From Sneathiella sp. P13V-1 (lineage in GTDB: Bacteria; Pseudomonadota; Alphaproteobacteria; Sneathiellales; Sneathiellaceae): DNA of 64,000 bases. The DNA lies in the NCBI RefSeq assembly GCF_015143595.1, contig NZ_WYEU01000002.1:1116001-1180000 (forward strand). The letters are read 5' to 3'. This document shows positions 1 to 8,958 of the stretch, piece by piece (the first letter of the stretch is position 1; every line of letters starts with the position of its first letter). The position numbers were made by a program, and so were the translations under genes. The notes under the pieces are model-generated. The model worked only from the letters and a program-made list of their open reading frames with translations. It was not told the DNA's origin and did not search any database.

Positions 1-1
1 A

Positions 2-289
2 CCTGAAAATGATGACAACGAACGTGATGACGATCCTGTTGTTGGTTACATCATGCGCGCCCTGCAATATGGTGACGAGGTTTCCCCAAACCATATCGCG
101 CAGGCAATTGCCCGCGACCGAGCCAAAGAGCACTCTCCGTCTGACTTCTGGCGCAAGTTCATGACAGCTGTTCGCCAGCAGGCCATCCACCTTGCCCGTA
201 AAGGAGAGATCGAAATCGTTCGTAAAGGTAAAGTTGCCGATCCTAACGACTTTAAGGGCCTGTATAAACTTCGTCTGCCTAAGAAATAG
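2..289 (+). CDS. DUF3253 family protein, 5' end cut by window edge
   Basis: Small basic protein resembling the DUF3253 family: a winged-helix-like domain of about 80 residues in which a short segment around SPSDFWRKFMTAVRQQA precedes a basic stretch and a C-terminal PNDFKGLYKLRL-type strand. No biochemical function is established for the family. The frame is open from base 2 and reads an acidic segment (ENDDNERDDDP) before the first ATG at 53, so the true start may lie left of the window. The ATG at 53 has no clear Shine-Dalgarno sequence, which favours an upstream start. It ends 255 bases before glnB and is probably a separate transcription unit. The family call is by pattern recognition; the truncation is seen directly. 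Confidence 0.6.
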   Translation, partial: PENDDNERDDDPVVGYIMRALQYGDEVSPNHIAQAIARDRAKEHSPSDFWRKFMTAVRQQAIHLARKGEIEIVRKGKVADPNDFKGLYKLRLPKK

Positions 290-472
290 CCAAGAAAAAG
301 CGGTTTTAATCAGTGGTGTGAATTAGCATTTTTCCTAATTCGTCCATTTTTTAGTCATTTGATTAAATTTTAGGCATTGTTTTTGATCATTTTTTTAGCA
401 CTTTCAGATATGTACTCTGAATTTTGCGCAGAAAAGCTACTTTTCAGAACAAGCCAACTGCAAATTTGAAAC

Positions 473-488
473 TGGCACGACTTATGCT
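473..488 (+). promoter_or_regulatory. Sigma-54 (RpoN) promoter of glnB-glnA
   Basis: TGGCACGACTTATGCT matches the RpoN consensus TGGCACG-N4-TTGC at every fixed position except one T. The GG and GC dinucleotides are 10 bases apart, as required. It lies about 60 bases upstream of the glnB start codon, placing transcription start near 498. RpoN control of glnB-glnA through NtrC is well known in proteobacteria. No convincing NtrC dyad was found between 290 and 470, so the activator sites are unassigned. Confidence 0.8.
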
Positions 489-541
489 TTATGAGAAGCG
501 GACATCAATGCCACGATCTGACGCAGCAACTGAAGAAGTGA

Positions 542-883
<342 letters not shown>

Positions 884-887
884 GCCA

Positions 888-922
888 ACCCAACAATAAC
901 TAATTGGGTGCGAAGAGCACCC
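888..922 (+). promoter_or_regulatory. Two overlapping hairpins in the glnB-glnA spacer
   Basis: ACCCAA (888-893) can pair with TTGGGT (904-909), while GGGTGC (906-911) can pair with GCACCC (917-922). The two stems share bases 906-909, so they are mutually exclusive in the RNA. No strong U-run follows, so this is more likely an mRNA processing or translation-balance element than a terminator. The geometry is seen; any regulatory role is inference. Confidence 0.35.
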
Positions 923-955
923 CCCCTTTGAATTCTAGATAACAGAGAGACTGAA

Positions 956-2362
956 ATGACAATTGCAGACGTTCTCAAACGCATCAATGATGAAGAAATT
1001 GAATATGTAGATCTTCGCTTCACTGACCCTAAAGGTAAGTGGCAGCACCTTGCGATGCACGCTGACGCGGTTGACGAAGACATGTTCGAAGACGGCATTA
1101 TGTTTGATGGCTCATCCATCACAGGCTGGAAAGCAATTAACGAATCCGACATGACACTGATGCCAGATGTGACAACAGTGACTGTTGATCCGTTTGCAGC
1201 TCGCCCAACATTGGTTATCTTCTGCGATATTCACGACCCAACCAGCGGTGAGCGTTACGAGCGCGACCCACGCTCCGTTGCGAAAAATGCTGAAGCGTAT
1301 CTTGCAAGTACAGGTATCGGCGACACTGCATACTTTGGTCCAGAAGCTGAATTCTTCATGTTCGATGATGTACAGTTCAGCAATGACAGCCACCACACAT
1401 TCTTCAAACTGGACGACGTTGAAGCCCCACACAATACTGGCGGCGAAATCGAAGGCGGCAACACAGGTCACCGCCCAAGAGTTAAAGGCGGTTACTTCCC
1501 TGTACAGCCAGTGGACAGCGGTGCGGATATCCGTTCTGAAATGGTTTCCATTGCTAAGGAAATGGGTCTGCTTGTTGAAAAGCACCACCACGAAGTGGCA
1601 CCTTCTCAGCATGAACTTGGCTTCAAATTCAAAACTATGGTTGAAGCTGCTGACGACATCCAGCGTCAGAAATATGTGATCCACAATGTGGCACACGCTT
1701 ATGGCAAAACAGCGACATTCATGCCAAAACCAGTTGCAGGTGACAACGGCTCCGGTATGCACGTTCACCAGTCCATCTGGAAAGACGGCAACCCAACATT
1801 CGCAGGCTCCGGCTACGCAGCGCTTTCTGAAACTGCTCTTTACTATATCGGCGGTATCATCAAGCACGCGAAAGCCATCAACGCCTTCACAAACGCTTCT
1901 ACAAACTCCTACAAGCGTTTGATCCCAGGGTTCGAAGCGCCAGTTCTTCTTGCATATTCTGCGCGTAACCGTTCTGCTTCTTGCCGTATTCCGTTTGCAC
2001 CATCACCAAAAGGTAAGCGTGTTGAAATCCGCTTCCCAGACTGTACAGCAAACCCATACCTCGCTTTTGCTGCAATGATGATGGCTGGTCTCGACGGTAT
2101 CCAGAACAAAATTCACCCAGGTGATGCGATGGATAAAGATCTGTACGATCTGCCACCAGAAGAATTGAAAGACATCCCAACAGTTGCAGGTTCTCTGCGC
2201 GAAGCTCTACAAGCTCTGGACGCTGACCGTGACTTCCTGACAAAAGGCGACGTATTCACAAACGACATGATCGACGGATACATTGCAATGAAATGGGAAG
2301 ACGTATACCGCTTCGAACATGCTCCACACCCAGCAGAGTTCGACATGTACTTCTCTTGCTAA
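956..2362 (+). CDS. glnA: Glutamine synthetase, type I
   Basis: Catalyses ATP-dependent condensation of glutamate and ammonia to glutamine, the entry step of ammonium assimilation; a cytoplasmic dodecamer. The 468-residue length is normal for GSI-beta. Visible signatures are the FDGSSITGW segment, the ATP-binding [16 protein letters not shown] motif, the glutamate-binding NRSASCRIP block and Tyr397 in KDLYDLP, the adenylylation site used by GlnE. The start ATG follows an AGAGAGACTGAA leader. It is co-transcribed with glnB from the sigma-54 promoter and followed by an intrinsic terminator. Regulation therefore appears both transcriptional (NtrC/RpoN) and by PII-GlnE adenylylation. Confidence 0.98.
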   Translation: MTIADVLKRINDEEIEYVDLRFTDPKGKWQHLAMHADAVDEDMFEDGIMFDGSSITGWKAINESDMTLMPDVTTVTVDPFAARPTLVIFCDIHDPTSGERYERDPRSVAKNAEAYLASTGIGDTAYFGPEAEFFMFDDVQFSNDSHHTFFKLDDVEAPHNTGGEIEGGNTGHRPRVKGGYFPVQPVDSGADIRSEMVSIAKEMGLLVEKHHHEVAPSQHELGFKFKTMVEAADDIQRQKYVIHNVAHAYGKTATFMPKPVAGDNGSGMHVHQSIWKDGNPTFAGSGYAALSETALYYIGGIIKHAKAINAFTNASTNSYKRLIPGFEAPVLLAYSARNRSASCRIPFAPSPKGKRVEIRFPDCTANPYLAFAAMMMAGLDGIQNKIHPGDAMDKDLYDLPPEELKDIPTVAGSLREALQALDADRDFLTKGDVFTNDMIDGYIAMKWEDVYRFEHAPHPAEFDMYFSC

Positions 2363-2389
2363 TTATGTTTTAGTATCAAGTACAAATCA

Positions 2390-2413
2390 GGGTCGCTTCG
2401 GCGGCCCTTTTTT
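2390..2413 (+). terminator. Intrinsic terminator of glnB-glnA
   Basis: A 7-bp stem, GGGTCGC with GCGGCCC, closed by a stable TTCG tetraloop and followed by six T residues. It lies 28 bases after the glnA stop codon. Confidence 0.9.
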
Positions 2414-2510
2414 GTTGCCCCTTTTTCGTAAGCTTGGTCACATTATCTTATTCTGAACAAGACATTGGGCGTTTCCTGAATATATAAAAAAGAACAAAGG
2501 GGTGACGAAA

Positions 2511-2795
2511 ATGACTGACTTTGATCCGAAAGAAGAAAAGGCTGCCCGCAGAAAAGTGCGGGAAATGCGGCATTTCTATTATCACTTGTCGATGTATGGA
2601 ATTATCATCGCGTTCCTGCATATTCTGAACTGGATGACTTCTTCATATTATTGGGCGATTTGGCCTACTCTCGGTTGGGGTGTTGCCATCGCCATGCACG
2701 CCGTCCGCACCCACGGCATGCTCAACTTCTTCGACGAAGAATGGGAGGAGCGAAAAGTGCAGGAACTTTTGGCCAAAAAAAGAGAGCAGCACTAA
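2511..2795 (+). CDS. 2TM domain-containing membrane protein
   Basis: Small protein of about 94 residues matching the 2TM-domain pattern: a charged N-terminus (KEEKAARRKVREMRHFYYHL), two hydrophobic helices around residues 25-45 and 48-68, and a charged C-terminal helix (FDEEWEERKVQELLAKK). Such domains sit in the inner membrane and are sometimes fused to kinases or regulators; no function is known for the free form. An in-frame GTG lies at 2502, but AAAGGGG at about 2496-2501 is correctly spaced only for the ATG at 2511, so that start was chosen. The gene is monocistronic between the glnA terminator and a convergent thioesterase gene. Confidence 0.7.
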   Translation: MTDFDPKEEKAARRKVREMRHFYYHLSMYGIIIAFLHILNWMTSSYYWAIWPTLGWGVAIAMHAVRTHGMLNFFDEEWEERKVQELLAKKREQH

Positions 2796-2830
2796 GTACC
2801 GCCCTGCTTCACTTATCAAAATTTCTAGAA

Positions 2831-3211
2831 TTAATCTTCTGCAGGAACTTCTCTTGGGCGGCCTTCTTCGTCGATCGCCACGAAAATATAGGTTCCTTCT
2901 GTCACCTTGATTTCTTCTGGATCCAGCTTGCGCACCACAATGGTTGTGAGTTTGACATGCATGGAAGTGCGCCCTACTTTTAAAATCTCACCGTAAATAC
3001 TGACGATATCACCAACCTTAATAGGTTGATGGAAAGTCATCGCCTCAACGGCAACGGTAACAACACGGCCCTTCGCGCGGCGGGCAGCCATGACGCCACC
3101 GGCGATATCCATTTGCGACAGCACCCACCCACCAAAGATATCACCGTTATTGTTTACATCCCGCGGCTGCGGGGCGGTGCGGATGATAGGATCTCTCTTG
3201 TCGTAACTCAT
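2831..3211 (-). CDS. Acyl-CoA thioesterase, hotdog fold (YciA-like)
   Basis: Hotdog-fold thioesterase hydrolysing acyl-CoA to free acid and CoA in the cytoplasm. Features of the YciA/acyl-CoA hydrolase branch are DVNNNGDIFGGWVLSQMD, carrying the family's catalytic Asp/Gly region on the long helix, followed by VAVEAMTFHQPIKVGDIVSIYGEI and VGRTSMHV. The start at 3211 (MSYDKRDP) was chosen over upstream starts because AAGGTGAG stands about six bases before it and homologues begin here, giving about 126 residues. It diverges from parE with about 120 bases between the starts. Substrate chain length cannot be read from the sequence. Confidence 0.85.
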   Translation of the reverse strand: MSYDKRDPIIRTAPQPRDVNNNGDIFGGWVLSQMDIAGGVMAARRAKGRVVTVAVEAMTFHQPIKVGDIVSIYGEILKVGRTSMHVKLTTIVVRKLDPEEIKVTEGTYIFVAIDEEGRPREVPAED

Positions 3212-3282
3212 GGGATACTCACCTTTTAAAAACATTGGAAACTTATAGAAATAATACACGTTCCTTGGTAATAAAGTATAGC

Positions 3283-3294
3283 AATCTATAGATT
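3283..3294. promoter_or_regulatory. Perfect 12-bp palindrome between thioesterase and parE
   Basis: AATCTATAGATT is a perfect palindrome in the divergent intergenic region, 38 bases before the parE start. It could be an operator or a chance AT-rich palindrome. Confidence 0.2.
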
Positions 3295-3331
3295 TTAATT
3301 ACGCGTGTTTATCAGGGGCCGTCTTTAGTTC

Positions 3332-5293
3332 ATGTCCGACCTATTTCAGCAAAACAATCCAGAAAATACCGAATACTCCGCTAAGGATATTGAAGTCCTT
3401 GAAGGGTTGGAGCCGGTTCGCAAACGCCCCGGCATGTATATCGGCGGCACAGACGAGCGGGCCCGCCATCACCTTGCCGCGGAAGTTCTGGATAACTCCA
3501 TGGACGAAGCCGTCGCCGGATTTGCAAACAGGATTGAGGTCGAGCTTTTCGCTGATGGATCTATCTCTATTCGCGATAATGGCCGTGGAATCCCCGTTGA
3601 TCCGCATCCGAAATTCAAAGATAAATCCGCGCTTGAAGTGATTCTGACAACCCTTCACTCAGGCGGTAAATTCTCTAACAAGGTCTATGATACCGCGGGT
3701 GGTCTTCATGGTGTGGGTGTTTCCGTTGTAAACGCCTTGTCTTCCAAGACCATAGTAGAAGTTGCCCGAGATAAAGTTCTGTGGCGTCAGGAATACTCCC
3801 GCGGCGTTCCGGTAACTGCGCTTGAAAAAGTGGGTGCGGCCCCTAATCGCCGCGGCACCATGATCCACTTCCGCCCAGATGATGAGATCTTTGAAGAAGG
3901 AACCGTTCTCCGCCCGGCCCGTCTTTACAAGATGGTGCGCTCCAAGGCGTATCTTTATCGCGGTGTAGAAATTCGCTGGAAGGCAGCGCCAGAACTTATC
4001 AAGGACGACACGCCCGCAGAAGCCACCCTGCACTTTCCGGGGGGGCTTGTTGACTTCCTTGCAGCCGCGACGGATGGCAAACAAATGGTGACTGCTGAAC
4101 CATTTGCAGGACGCGTTGAAAATGAAGGCAATAAAGGCCGTATTGAATGGGCCATTGCCTGGCCTGCGGATAATTCCACCTTCTTAAGCTCCTATTGTAA
4201 TACCGTTCCCACACCAGAGGGTGGCACCCATGAGAGCGGCTTTAGAACAGCGCTTGTACGCGGCCTGAAATCCTATGGTGAGATGGTCAACAACAAGAAG
4301 GCAGCCCAGATCACTGCCGATGACATCCTTGGCGGCGCAAGTGGTGTGCTTTCCATTTTCATTCCTGAACCGCAATTCCAAGGGCAGACTAAAGAAAAAC
4401 TTGCAACCCCTGAGGCCACACGCCTTGTGGATACAGCCATTAAAGATCACTTTGATAACTGGCTGGCCTCCGCCCCGGATCAGGCAAATAATCTCCTTAA
4501 CTGGATTATCGCCAAATCAGAAGAACGCCTGCGTCGCCGCGCTGAGAAAGAAACAAGCCGGAAAACAGCAACCAACCGTGTTCGCTTGCCTGGTAAGCTT
4601 GCTGACTGCAGTAAGCACGGCACAGAAGATACTGAGATTTTCATCGTTGAGGGTGATAGTGCGGGTGGTTCGGCAAAACAAGGCCGAGACCGCAAAACAC
4701 AAGCGATCCTTCCTCTTCGCGGTAAAATTCTGAACGTGGCATCAGCGGTAAGTTCAAAAATCAAGGCCAATCAGGAATTATCCGACCTGATGCAGGCACT
4801 GGGGTGCGGGACGCGGGACAAATATAGTCGTGATGCGCTCCGATATGACAAAGTTATCATCATGACCGATGCGGACGTGGACGGCGCGCATATCGCAACG
4901 CTCCTGATGACCTTCTTCTATCGGGAAATGCCCCAGCTTATTCGGGATGGTCATCTATACCTTGCGCAGCCACCGCTTTATCGTATTACACAGGGCGGCA
5001 AGACGGCCTATGCCATGGATGACGCCCACAAAGATCGCCTTCTGGAAACTGATTTTAAGGGGCGCGGTAAGATTGATATAAGTCGCTTTAAAGGGTTGGG
5101 TGAAATGCCACCTGCTCAGCTCAAAGAGACAACGATGAACCCCAAAAACCGCACCCTTTTACGTGTTCAAATTCCAATGGAAGAATTTGGGGAAACAGCT
5201 GACCGTGTTGAAAGCCTGATGGGTAAAAAGCCGGAGCTTCGCTTCACCTTTATTCAGGAAAATGCCAAATTTGCGGATAATCTGGATATCTAA
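3332..5293 (+). CDS. parE: DNA topoisomerase IV subunit B
   Basis: ATPase subunit of topoisomerase IV, which with ParC decatenates daughter chromosomes. Domain order is a GHKL ATPase (about 20-240; DNSMDEA, DNGRGIPV, GLHGVGVSVVNALS), a transducer domain, and a TOPRIM domain with EGDSAGGSA at Glu440 and the metal-binding DADVDG at 513-518. The 653-residue length and the absence of the large TOPRIM insert of Gram-negative GyrB favour ParE; the EGLEPVRKRPGMYIGG start is shared by both families. No parC is adjacent. The hydrolase gene on the other strand ends 13 bases downstream. Confidence 0.9.
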   Translation: MSDLFQQNNPENTEYSAKDIEVLEGLEPVRKRPGMYIGGTDERARHHLAAEVLDNSMDEAVAGFANRIEVELFADGSISIRDNGRGIPVDPHPKFKDKSALEVILTTLHSGGKFSNKVYDTAGGLHGVGVSVVNALSSKTIVEVARDKVLWRQEYSRGVPVTALEKVGAAPNRRGTMIHFRPDDEIFEEGTVLRPARLYKMVRSKAYLYRGVEIRWKAAPELIKDDTPAEATLHFPGGLVDFLAAATDGKQMVTAEPFAGRVENEGNKGRIEWAIAWPADNSTFLSSYCNTVPTPEGGTHESGFRTALVRGLKSYGEMVNNKKAAQITADDILGGASGVLSIFIPEPQFQGQTKEKLATPEATRLVDTAIKDHFDNWLASAPDQANNLLNWIIAKSEERLRRRAEKETSRKTATNRVRLPGKLADCSKHGTEDTEIFIVEGDSAGGSAKQGRDRKTQAILPLRGKILNVASAVSSKIKANQELSDLMQALGCGTRDKYSRDALRYDKVIIMTDADVDGAHIATLLMTFFYREMPQLIRDGHLYLAQPPLYRITQGGKTAYAMDDAHKDRLLETDFKGRGKIDISRFKGLGEMPPAQLKETTMNPKNRTLLRVQIPMEEFGETADRVESLMGKKPELRFTFIQENAKFADNLDI

Positions 5294-5306
5294 TCCAGGT
5301 TATCCG

Positions 5307-6011
5307 CTACCAGCTTAACCATTCCCGCAAAATTGTATTTGTCTCGAACGGGCGCTCCATTGTCGGAAGATGGCCACATTCATCAATGATGTGAAACTCC
5401 GCATCCGGGAAATGGGATGCCATTTTTTCCTGATGTGGTGCTGGGATCAATGCATCTTCATTCCCGGAAAGAACAAGAGTTGGACAAGTGATTTTTGACA
5501 ACTCATCTGTTCGATCCTTGCGGTTCATGATCGCTGTTTCCTGTCGAATAAATCCTTCTTTTCCAATATCTTGCGCCATTTTATAAATGCGGCTTGTAAG
5601 CTCTACATCTTTGAAACGGCTTGGATGAATTAAGATTGGTAGCAGGCTTTCGGTTACCCCTTTAAAGGTTGATCCACGCTGTACCAGGCGAATAAAATCC
5701 TGTCGTTTCTTCTTATCAGAGGGACTGTCCGGATCGGCACGCGTATCCAACAACGCAAAATGCGTAATTCTTGAGGGATCCCGAAGCGCTATTTCTAACG
5801 CGATATATCCCCCCATAGAAAGACCAGCCAAAGCAAATTTTTCTGGCGCATCTTTAAGGATATGGTCCGCAATCTCTTCAATGTTATCGTGCAGATGATG
5901 CTCCGGTACAGTCATGTCAGCAATATCAGACAGGGCCAGCAATTGATCACGCCAAAGCTCATCTGTACAAAGAAGGCCAGGAACAAGAATAAGCGGGATT
6001 TTTTCAGACAT
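5307..6011 (-). CDS. Alpha/beta hydrolase
   Basis: Alpha/beta-hydrolase fold of 234 residues. The nucleophile elbow GLSMGG places the serine at residue 65. A probable acid is Asp186 (GNEDALIP) and the base His214 (CGHLPTMERP), so the triad is complete. The oxyanion segment VPGLLCTDELW near the N-terminus is typical of the family. No signal peptide is present, so it should be cytoplasmic. The substrate cannot be inferred; the group includes esterases, lactonases and C-C hydrolases. It is convergent with parE and stands alone. Confidence 0.8.
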   Translation of the reverse strand: MSEKIPLILVPGLLCTDELWRDQLLALSDIADMTVPEHHLHDNIEEIADHILKDAPEKFALAGLSMGGYIALEIALRDPSRITHFALLDTRADPDSPSDKKKRQDFIRLVQRGSTFKGVTESLLPILIHPSRFKDVELTSRIYKMAQDIGKEGFIRQETAIMNRKDRTDELSKITCPTLVLSGNEDALIPAPHQEKMASHFPDAEFHIIDECGHLPTMERPFETNTILREWLSW

Positions 6012-6251
6012 GGAACTTAACGCCTAGAGACAGAAAAGAAGAATCTCAATTACTTAAAAACAAAGAAAATAAATATGGGTTGAAACAATTGAAATCGTAA
6101 AGACACATTTTTGTAAAAATAGACCACTAAATATAGTCCAGCCCTTGATTTCAAAGGCGAAACTAAAGGAAAAAATTGACAGAGCAACATATTTCACTAA
6201 ATTGCCTCTGGATTTTGAGTATTGAAGATTATTGGTGGTAATACACACAGC

Positions 6252-7661
6252 ATGACATTTGCAGATCTTGGCTTAAGCCCAGAAGTACTGAAAGCCGTTG
6301 AAGATTCCGGCTATACGCAACCGACTCCCATTCAGGAAAAAGCTATCCCGACAGTTCTGATGGGTCGCGATGTGCTGGGCACTGCTCAGACTGGCACAGG
6401 CAAAACCGCCAGCTTTACTCTTCCAATGATTGATATTCTGGCTTCCGGTCAGACTAAGTCCCGTATGCCGCGCTCTCTCATTCTTGAACCGACACGTGAA
6501 CTGGCTGCACAGGTAGCAGATAATTTCGAGAAGTATGGTAAATACAGCAAGCTCAGCATGGCATTGCTGATTGGTGGTGTTTCTTTTGGTGACCAGGAAG
6601 CAAAACTTGATAAGGGTGTAGATGTTCTCATTGCAACACCGGGGCGTCTTCTGGATCACTTTGAACGTGGCAAGGTTCTTTTGAACGGTGTTAAAACACT
6701 GGTGATTGATGAAGCGGACCGGATGATGGATATGGGCTTCATTCCGGATGTAGAGCGTATTGTTTCATTGATGCCCCCTCTGCGCCAGACTTTGTTTTTC
6801 TCTGCTACCATGTCAAAAGACATGCGCAAACTGGCAGACAAGTTCCTTATGAACCCAAAAGAAATTGAAGTTGAATCCCCCTCGTCCACAGCGTCTACTG
6901 TAACACAGGGTATGGTCCGGGTGTCACGTCATGAAAAGCGCCCTGCCCTTCGTGCAATGTTGAAAGACGAAACAGTTAAAAACTCCTTCATTTTCTGCAA
7001 CCGAAAAAAGGATGTTGATATCCTGCTGGGATCCCTCAATAAACACGGTTTTAATGCAGGTGCCCTTCACGGTGACATGACGCAATCTTCCCGTATGGAA
7101 ACACTGGCAAAGTTTAAAAGTGGTGAAATTGCCCATCTGGTTTGTTCTGATGTGGCGGCCCGCGGCATTGATATTTCAAATGTCAGCCACGTCTTTAACT
7201 TCGATGTACCCATGCATAGCGAAGACTATGTACACCGTATTGGCCGCACAGGACGCGCAGGCCAAGAAGGTCACGCCTACATGCTGGCGACAAAATCTGA
7301 CGAGAAGTTCCTCGATTCCATTTATAAAACAATCGGCAAAGAAATTCCGGTTATTACGCTGGATGCTATGGACGACATCAAAACGGAAGCAAGAGAAATT
7401 GCAGAACGCTCCCGCAATGGTAAAAGAGGCACCAGTAGCCGTACTTCCCGTCGTTCAGATAGCAAAGAGAATGAAGGTCGTAGTAGCGAGCGTAACCAGA
7501 CAGAAAGCAGGCGCGCGATGAGTGAGAACAAAACTCCAAGTAATCAAAATCGCAGACGCCGTAATAAATACGACAGAGACGAAGATGATACACCTGTATT
7601 GGGTTTGGGTGATCACGTCCCGGCATTTTTCAACATTCAATTGAAAAAAGCATCCTCATAA
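6252..7661 (+). CDS. DEAD-box ATP-dependent RNA helicase
   Basis: RNA helicase of the RhlE type that remodels RNA duplexes or RNPs, with likely roles in ribosome assembly or mRNA decay. Motifs in order: Q motif (GYTQPTPIQ, about 20-28), Walker A AQTGTGKT (45-52), DEAD at 153-156, SAT (FFSATM) and the motif VI segment HRIGRTGRAG. The C-terminal 100 residues are a basic, Ser/Arg-rich low-complexity tail (KRGTSSRTSRRSDSKE), a common RNA-binding extension. ATG 6252 was chosen because homologues start MTFADLGL; a TTG 30 bases upstream is in frame but less likely. A bidirectional terminator follows the stop codon. Confidence 0.93.
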   Translation: MTFADLGLSPEVLKAVEDSGYTQPTPIQEKAIPTVLMGRDVLGTAQTGTGKTASFTLPMIDILASGQTKSRMPRSLILEPTRELAAQVADNFEKYGKYSKLSMALLIGGVSFGDQEAKLDKGVDVLIATPGRLLDHFERGKVLLNGVKTLVIDEADRMMDMGFIPDVERIVSLMPPLRQTLFFSATMSKDMRKLADKFLMNPKEIEVESPSSTASTVTQGMVRVSRHEKRPALRAMLKDETVKNSFIFCNRKKDVDILLGSLNKHGFNAGALHGDMTQSSRMETLAKFKSGEIAHLVCSDVAARGIDISNVSHVFNFDVPMHSEDYVHRIGRTGRAGQEGHAYMLATKSDEKFLDSIYKTIGKEIPVITLDAMDDIKTEAREIAERSRNGKRGTSSRTSRRSDSKENEGRSSERNQTESRRAMSENKTPSNQNRRRRNKYDRDEDDTPVLGLGDHVPAFFNIQLKKASS

Positions 7662-7678
7662 AACTGAACAACAAAAAA

Positions 7679-7705
7679 AGCCCTCACAAATGCGAGGGCT
7701 TTTTT
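7679..7705. terminator. Bidirectional terminator between helicase and dksA
   Basis: AGCCCTC (7679-7685) pairs with GAGGGCT (7694-7700). T-runs follow in both directions: T6 on the plus strand, and the complement of A7 on the minus strand. It can therefore end both the helicase transcript and the dksA transcript. Confidence 0.88.
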
Positions 7706-7726
7706 CATGACTATTTCAACAGGGCT

Positions 7727-8143
7727 TTAATCATCCCGATAAACTTTTTCGCGGCGCTCATGCCGTTCCTGCGCCTCAAGACTTAGAGTAGCAACGGGAC
7801 GAGCTTCCAACCGTCTTAAAGAGATCGGTTCACCCGTTTCATCACAGTAACCATAGTCACCTTCATCAATCCGACGAAGGGCAGCGTCAATCTTGCCAAT
7901 TAACTTACGCTGACGATCTCTTGTTCTAAGTTCCAGTGCACGTTCTGATTCTGTAGATGCACGATCGGCGATATCCGGTTCTTTCACCGTTTCTTCCTGA
8001 AGATGTGCAATTGTCTGGCTTGCGTCCGCTAAAATTTCAGACCGCCACTGTGTTAGCTTCTTTCGAAAATACTCCAGCTGACGAGGGTTCATAAACTCTT
8101 CGTCCTCAGAAGGGCGATAATCTTCAGAAATATGAACATTCAT
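7727..8143 (-). CDS. dksA: RNA polymerase-binding transcription factor DksA, single-cysteine type
   Basis: DksA enters the RNA polymerase secondary channel and, with ppGpp, reprograms transcription during starvation. At 138 residues it has the coiled-coil (about 20-105, LEYFRKKLTQWRSEIL) with the tip region DIADRAS and a C-terminal globular domain starting GDYGYCDETGEPI. Of the four zinc-binding cysteines of E. coli DksA only the first remains; the others read Thr, Ser and Ala (ATLSLEAQERHE). This is the arrangement seen in alphaproteobacterial and DksA2-like proteins that do not depend on a full zinc finger. The start has a GGAG about eight bases upstream. Confidence 0.93.
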   Translation of the reverse strand: MNVHISEDYRPSEDEEFMNPRQLEYFRKKLTQWRSEILADASQTIAHLQEETVKEPDIADRASTESERALELRTRDRQRKLIGKIDAALRRIDEGDYGYCDETGEPISLRRLEARPVATLSLEAQERHERREKVYRDD

Positions 8144-8276
8144 TACGCAACTCCGGTTAGCGCATTAAATTTAGTTAATAGATTATAGTTGTGCCGCCAA
8201 ATATGGGCAACATTAGTTTTAAGCATTTTGTAGAAACATCAAGAAAGATTTATGACTGTTCACGTGACGGGGCGCA

Positions 8277-8693
8277 CTAAAATCCGAGCTTCGCCAGTTC
8301 TACCGCCGCACGCACTTCAATATCTTTAATAATTTCCGCCAGTTTCGGGTCTTCCACCGTACTATCAAGCTGCTCTAACGTTGCTTGAAGGTTCCGCAAG
8401 CCATCTATAGGGATGGCACCGATCAGCAAACCATGACGAATTTCTTCTAGTCTCTCTAGAATATCCATCCCTTTTTGCAGGGCTTTTTTATTGCTGGAAA
8501 CGGAATCATCCATTCCCTGCAACGCAACAATCGCATCAACAGACGCAATGGGAGAGGCGGAAGCCACATTAGTTGGGGTTGCAACTTCCGGCATCTGATT
8601 TGGAATTGAAAATTTCGCGCCCGCGCTTGAAGCAGACTTGGTGCCTTTGCTTTTCTGGGTTGTGCTAACGCGACCTGGACCGGTTACTCGCAT
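8277..8693 (-). CDS. fliX: Flagellar assembly regulator FliX
   Basis: FliX couples completion of early flagellar structures to activation of the sigma-54 activator FlbD in alphaproteobacteria. The protein has a low-complexity Ser/Ala-rich N-terminus (about 1-50) and a conserved helical C-terminal half (KKALQKGMDILERLEEIRHG, then the IGAIPIDGLRNLQATLE segment) characteristic of the FliX family. ATG 8693 was preferred to the TTG at 8699 because AGGA stands six bases before it; this gives 138 residues. It is divergent from flgI, the arrangement known in Caulobacter. FlbD itself is not in the window, but sigma-54 promoters and FlbD-like sites are. Confidence 0.88.
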   Translation of the reverse strand: MRVTGPGRVSTTQKSKGTKSASSAGAKFSIPNQMPEVATPTNVASASPIASVDAIVALQGMDDSVSSNKKALQKGMDILERLEEIRHGLLIGAIPIDGLRNLQATLEQLDSTVEDPKLAEIIKDIEVRAAVELAKLGF

Positions 8694-8749
8694 ATTCAAT
8701 CCTGTAAAGGTGTGTATTCATTCCCAAATGGGGCGCTACAACTGATTGT

Positions 8750-8762
8750 GGCAGCATTTTCC
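8750..8762. promoter_or_regulatory. Weak FlbD-like (ftr) site between fliX and flgI
   Basis: GGCAGCATTTTCC matches 8 of 10 fixed positions of the GGCAA-N3-TTGCC motif found three times upstream of the flaG-like gene in this window. It lies about 130 bases upstream of the flgI sigma-54 promoter, a normal distance for an enhancer site. The match is imperfect and could be chance. Confidence 0.25.
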
Positions 8763-8881
8763 CGATTTTCAAGAGGTTATTATTGCCCACTCACCCGGTA
8801 CATTCTACCCACGAGGCACTTTTTCACTTCTTCACTAACATTATTTCTATGTTTTTCAATAACTTAGATGAACTGCATTTT

Positions 8882-8897
8882 TGGCACAGTTTTCGCA
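8882..8897 (+). promoter_or_regulatory. Sigma-54 promoter of flgI operon
   Basis: TGGCACAGTTTTCGCA has GG and GC dinucleotides separated by exactly 10 bases and matches the RpoN consensus except at two positions. Transcription should start near 8908, about 50 bases before the flgI start codon. Sigma-54 control of late basal-body genes is standard in stalked and related alphaproteobacteria. Confidence 0.7.
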
Positions 8898-8958
8898 TTA
8901 ACTACAGCAAGACGATCCACGCCTTTAAAGAGAAGGCACAAGATACGGGTGAAGCAGT

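Noticed and set aside
1112-1867. Long open reading frame opposite glnA
   Set aside because: It lies wholly inside glnA, whose protein sequence is canonical throughout; the antisense translation is Cys- and Phe-rich and resembles no family.
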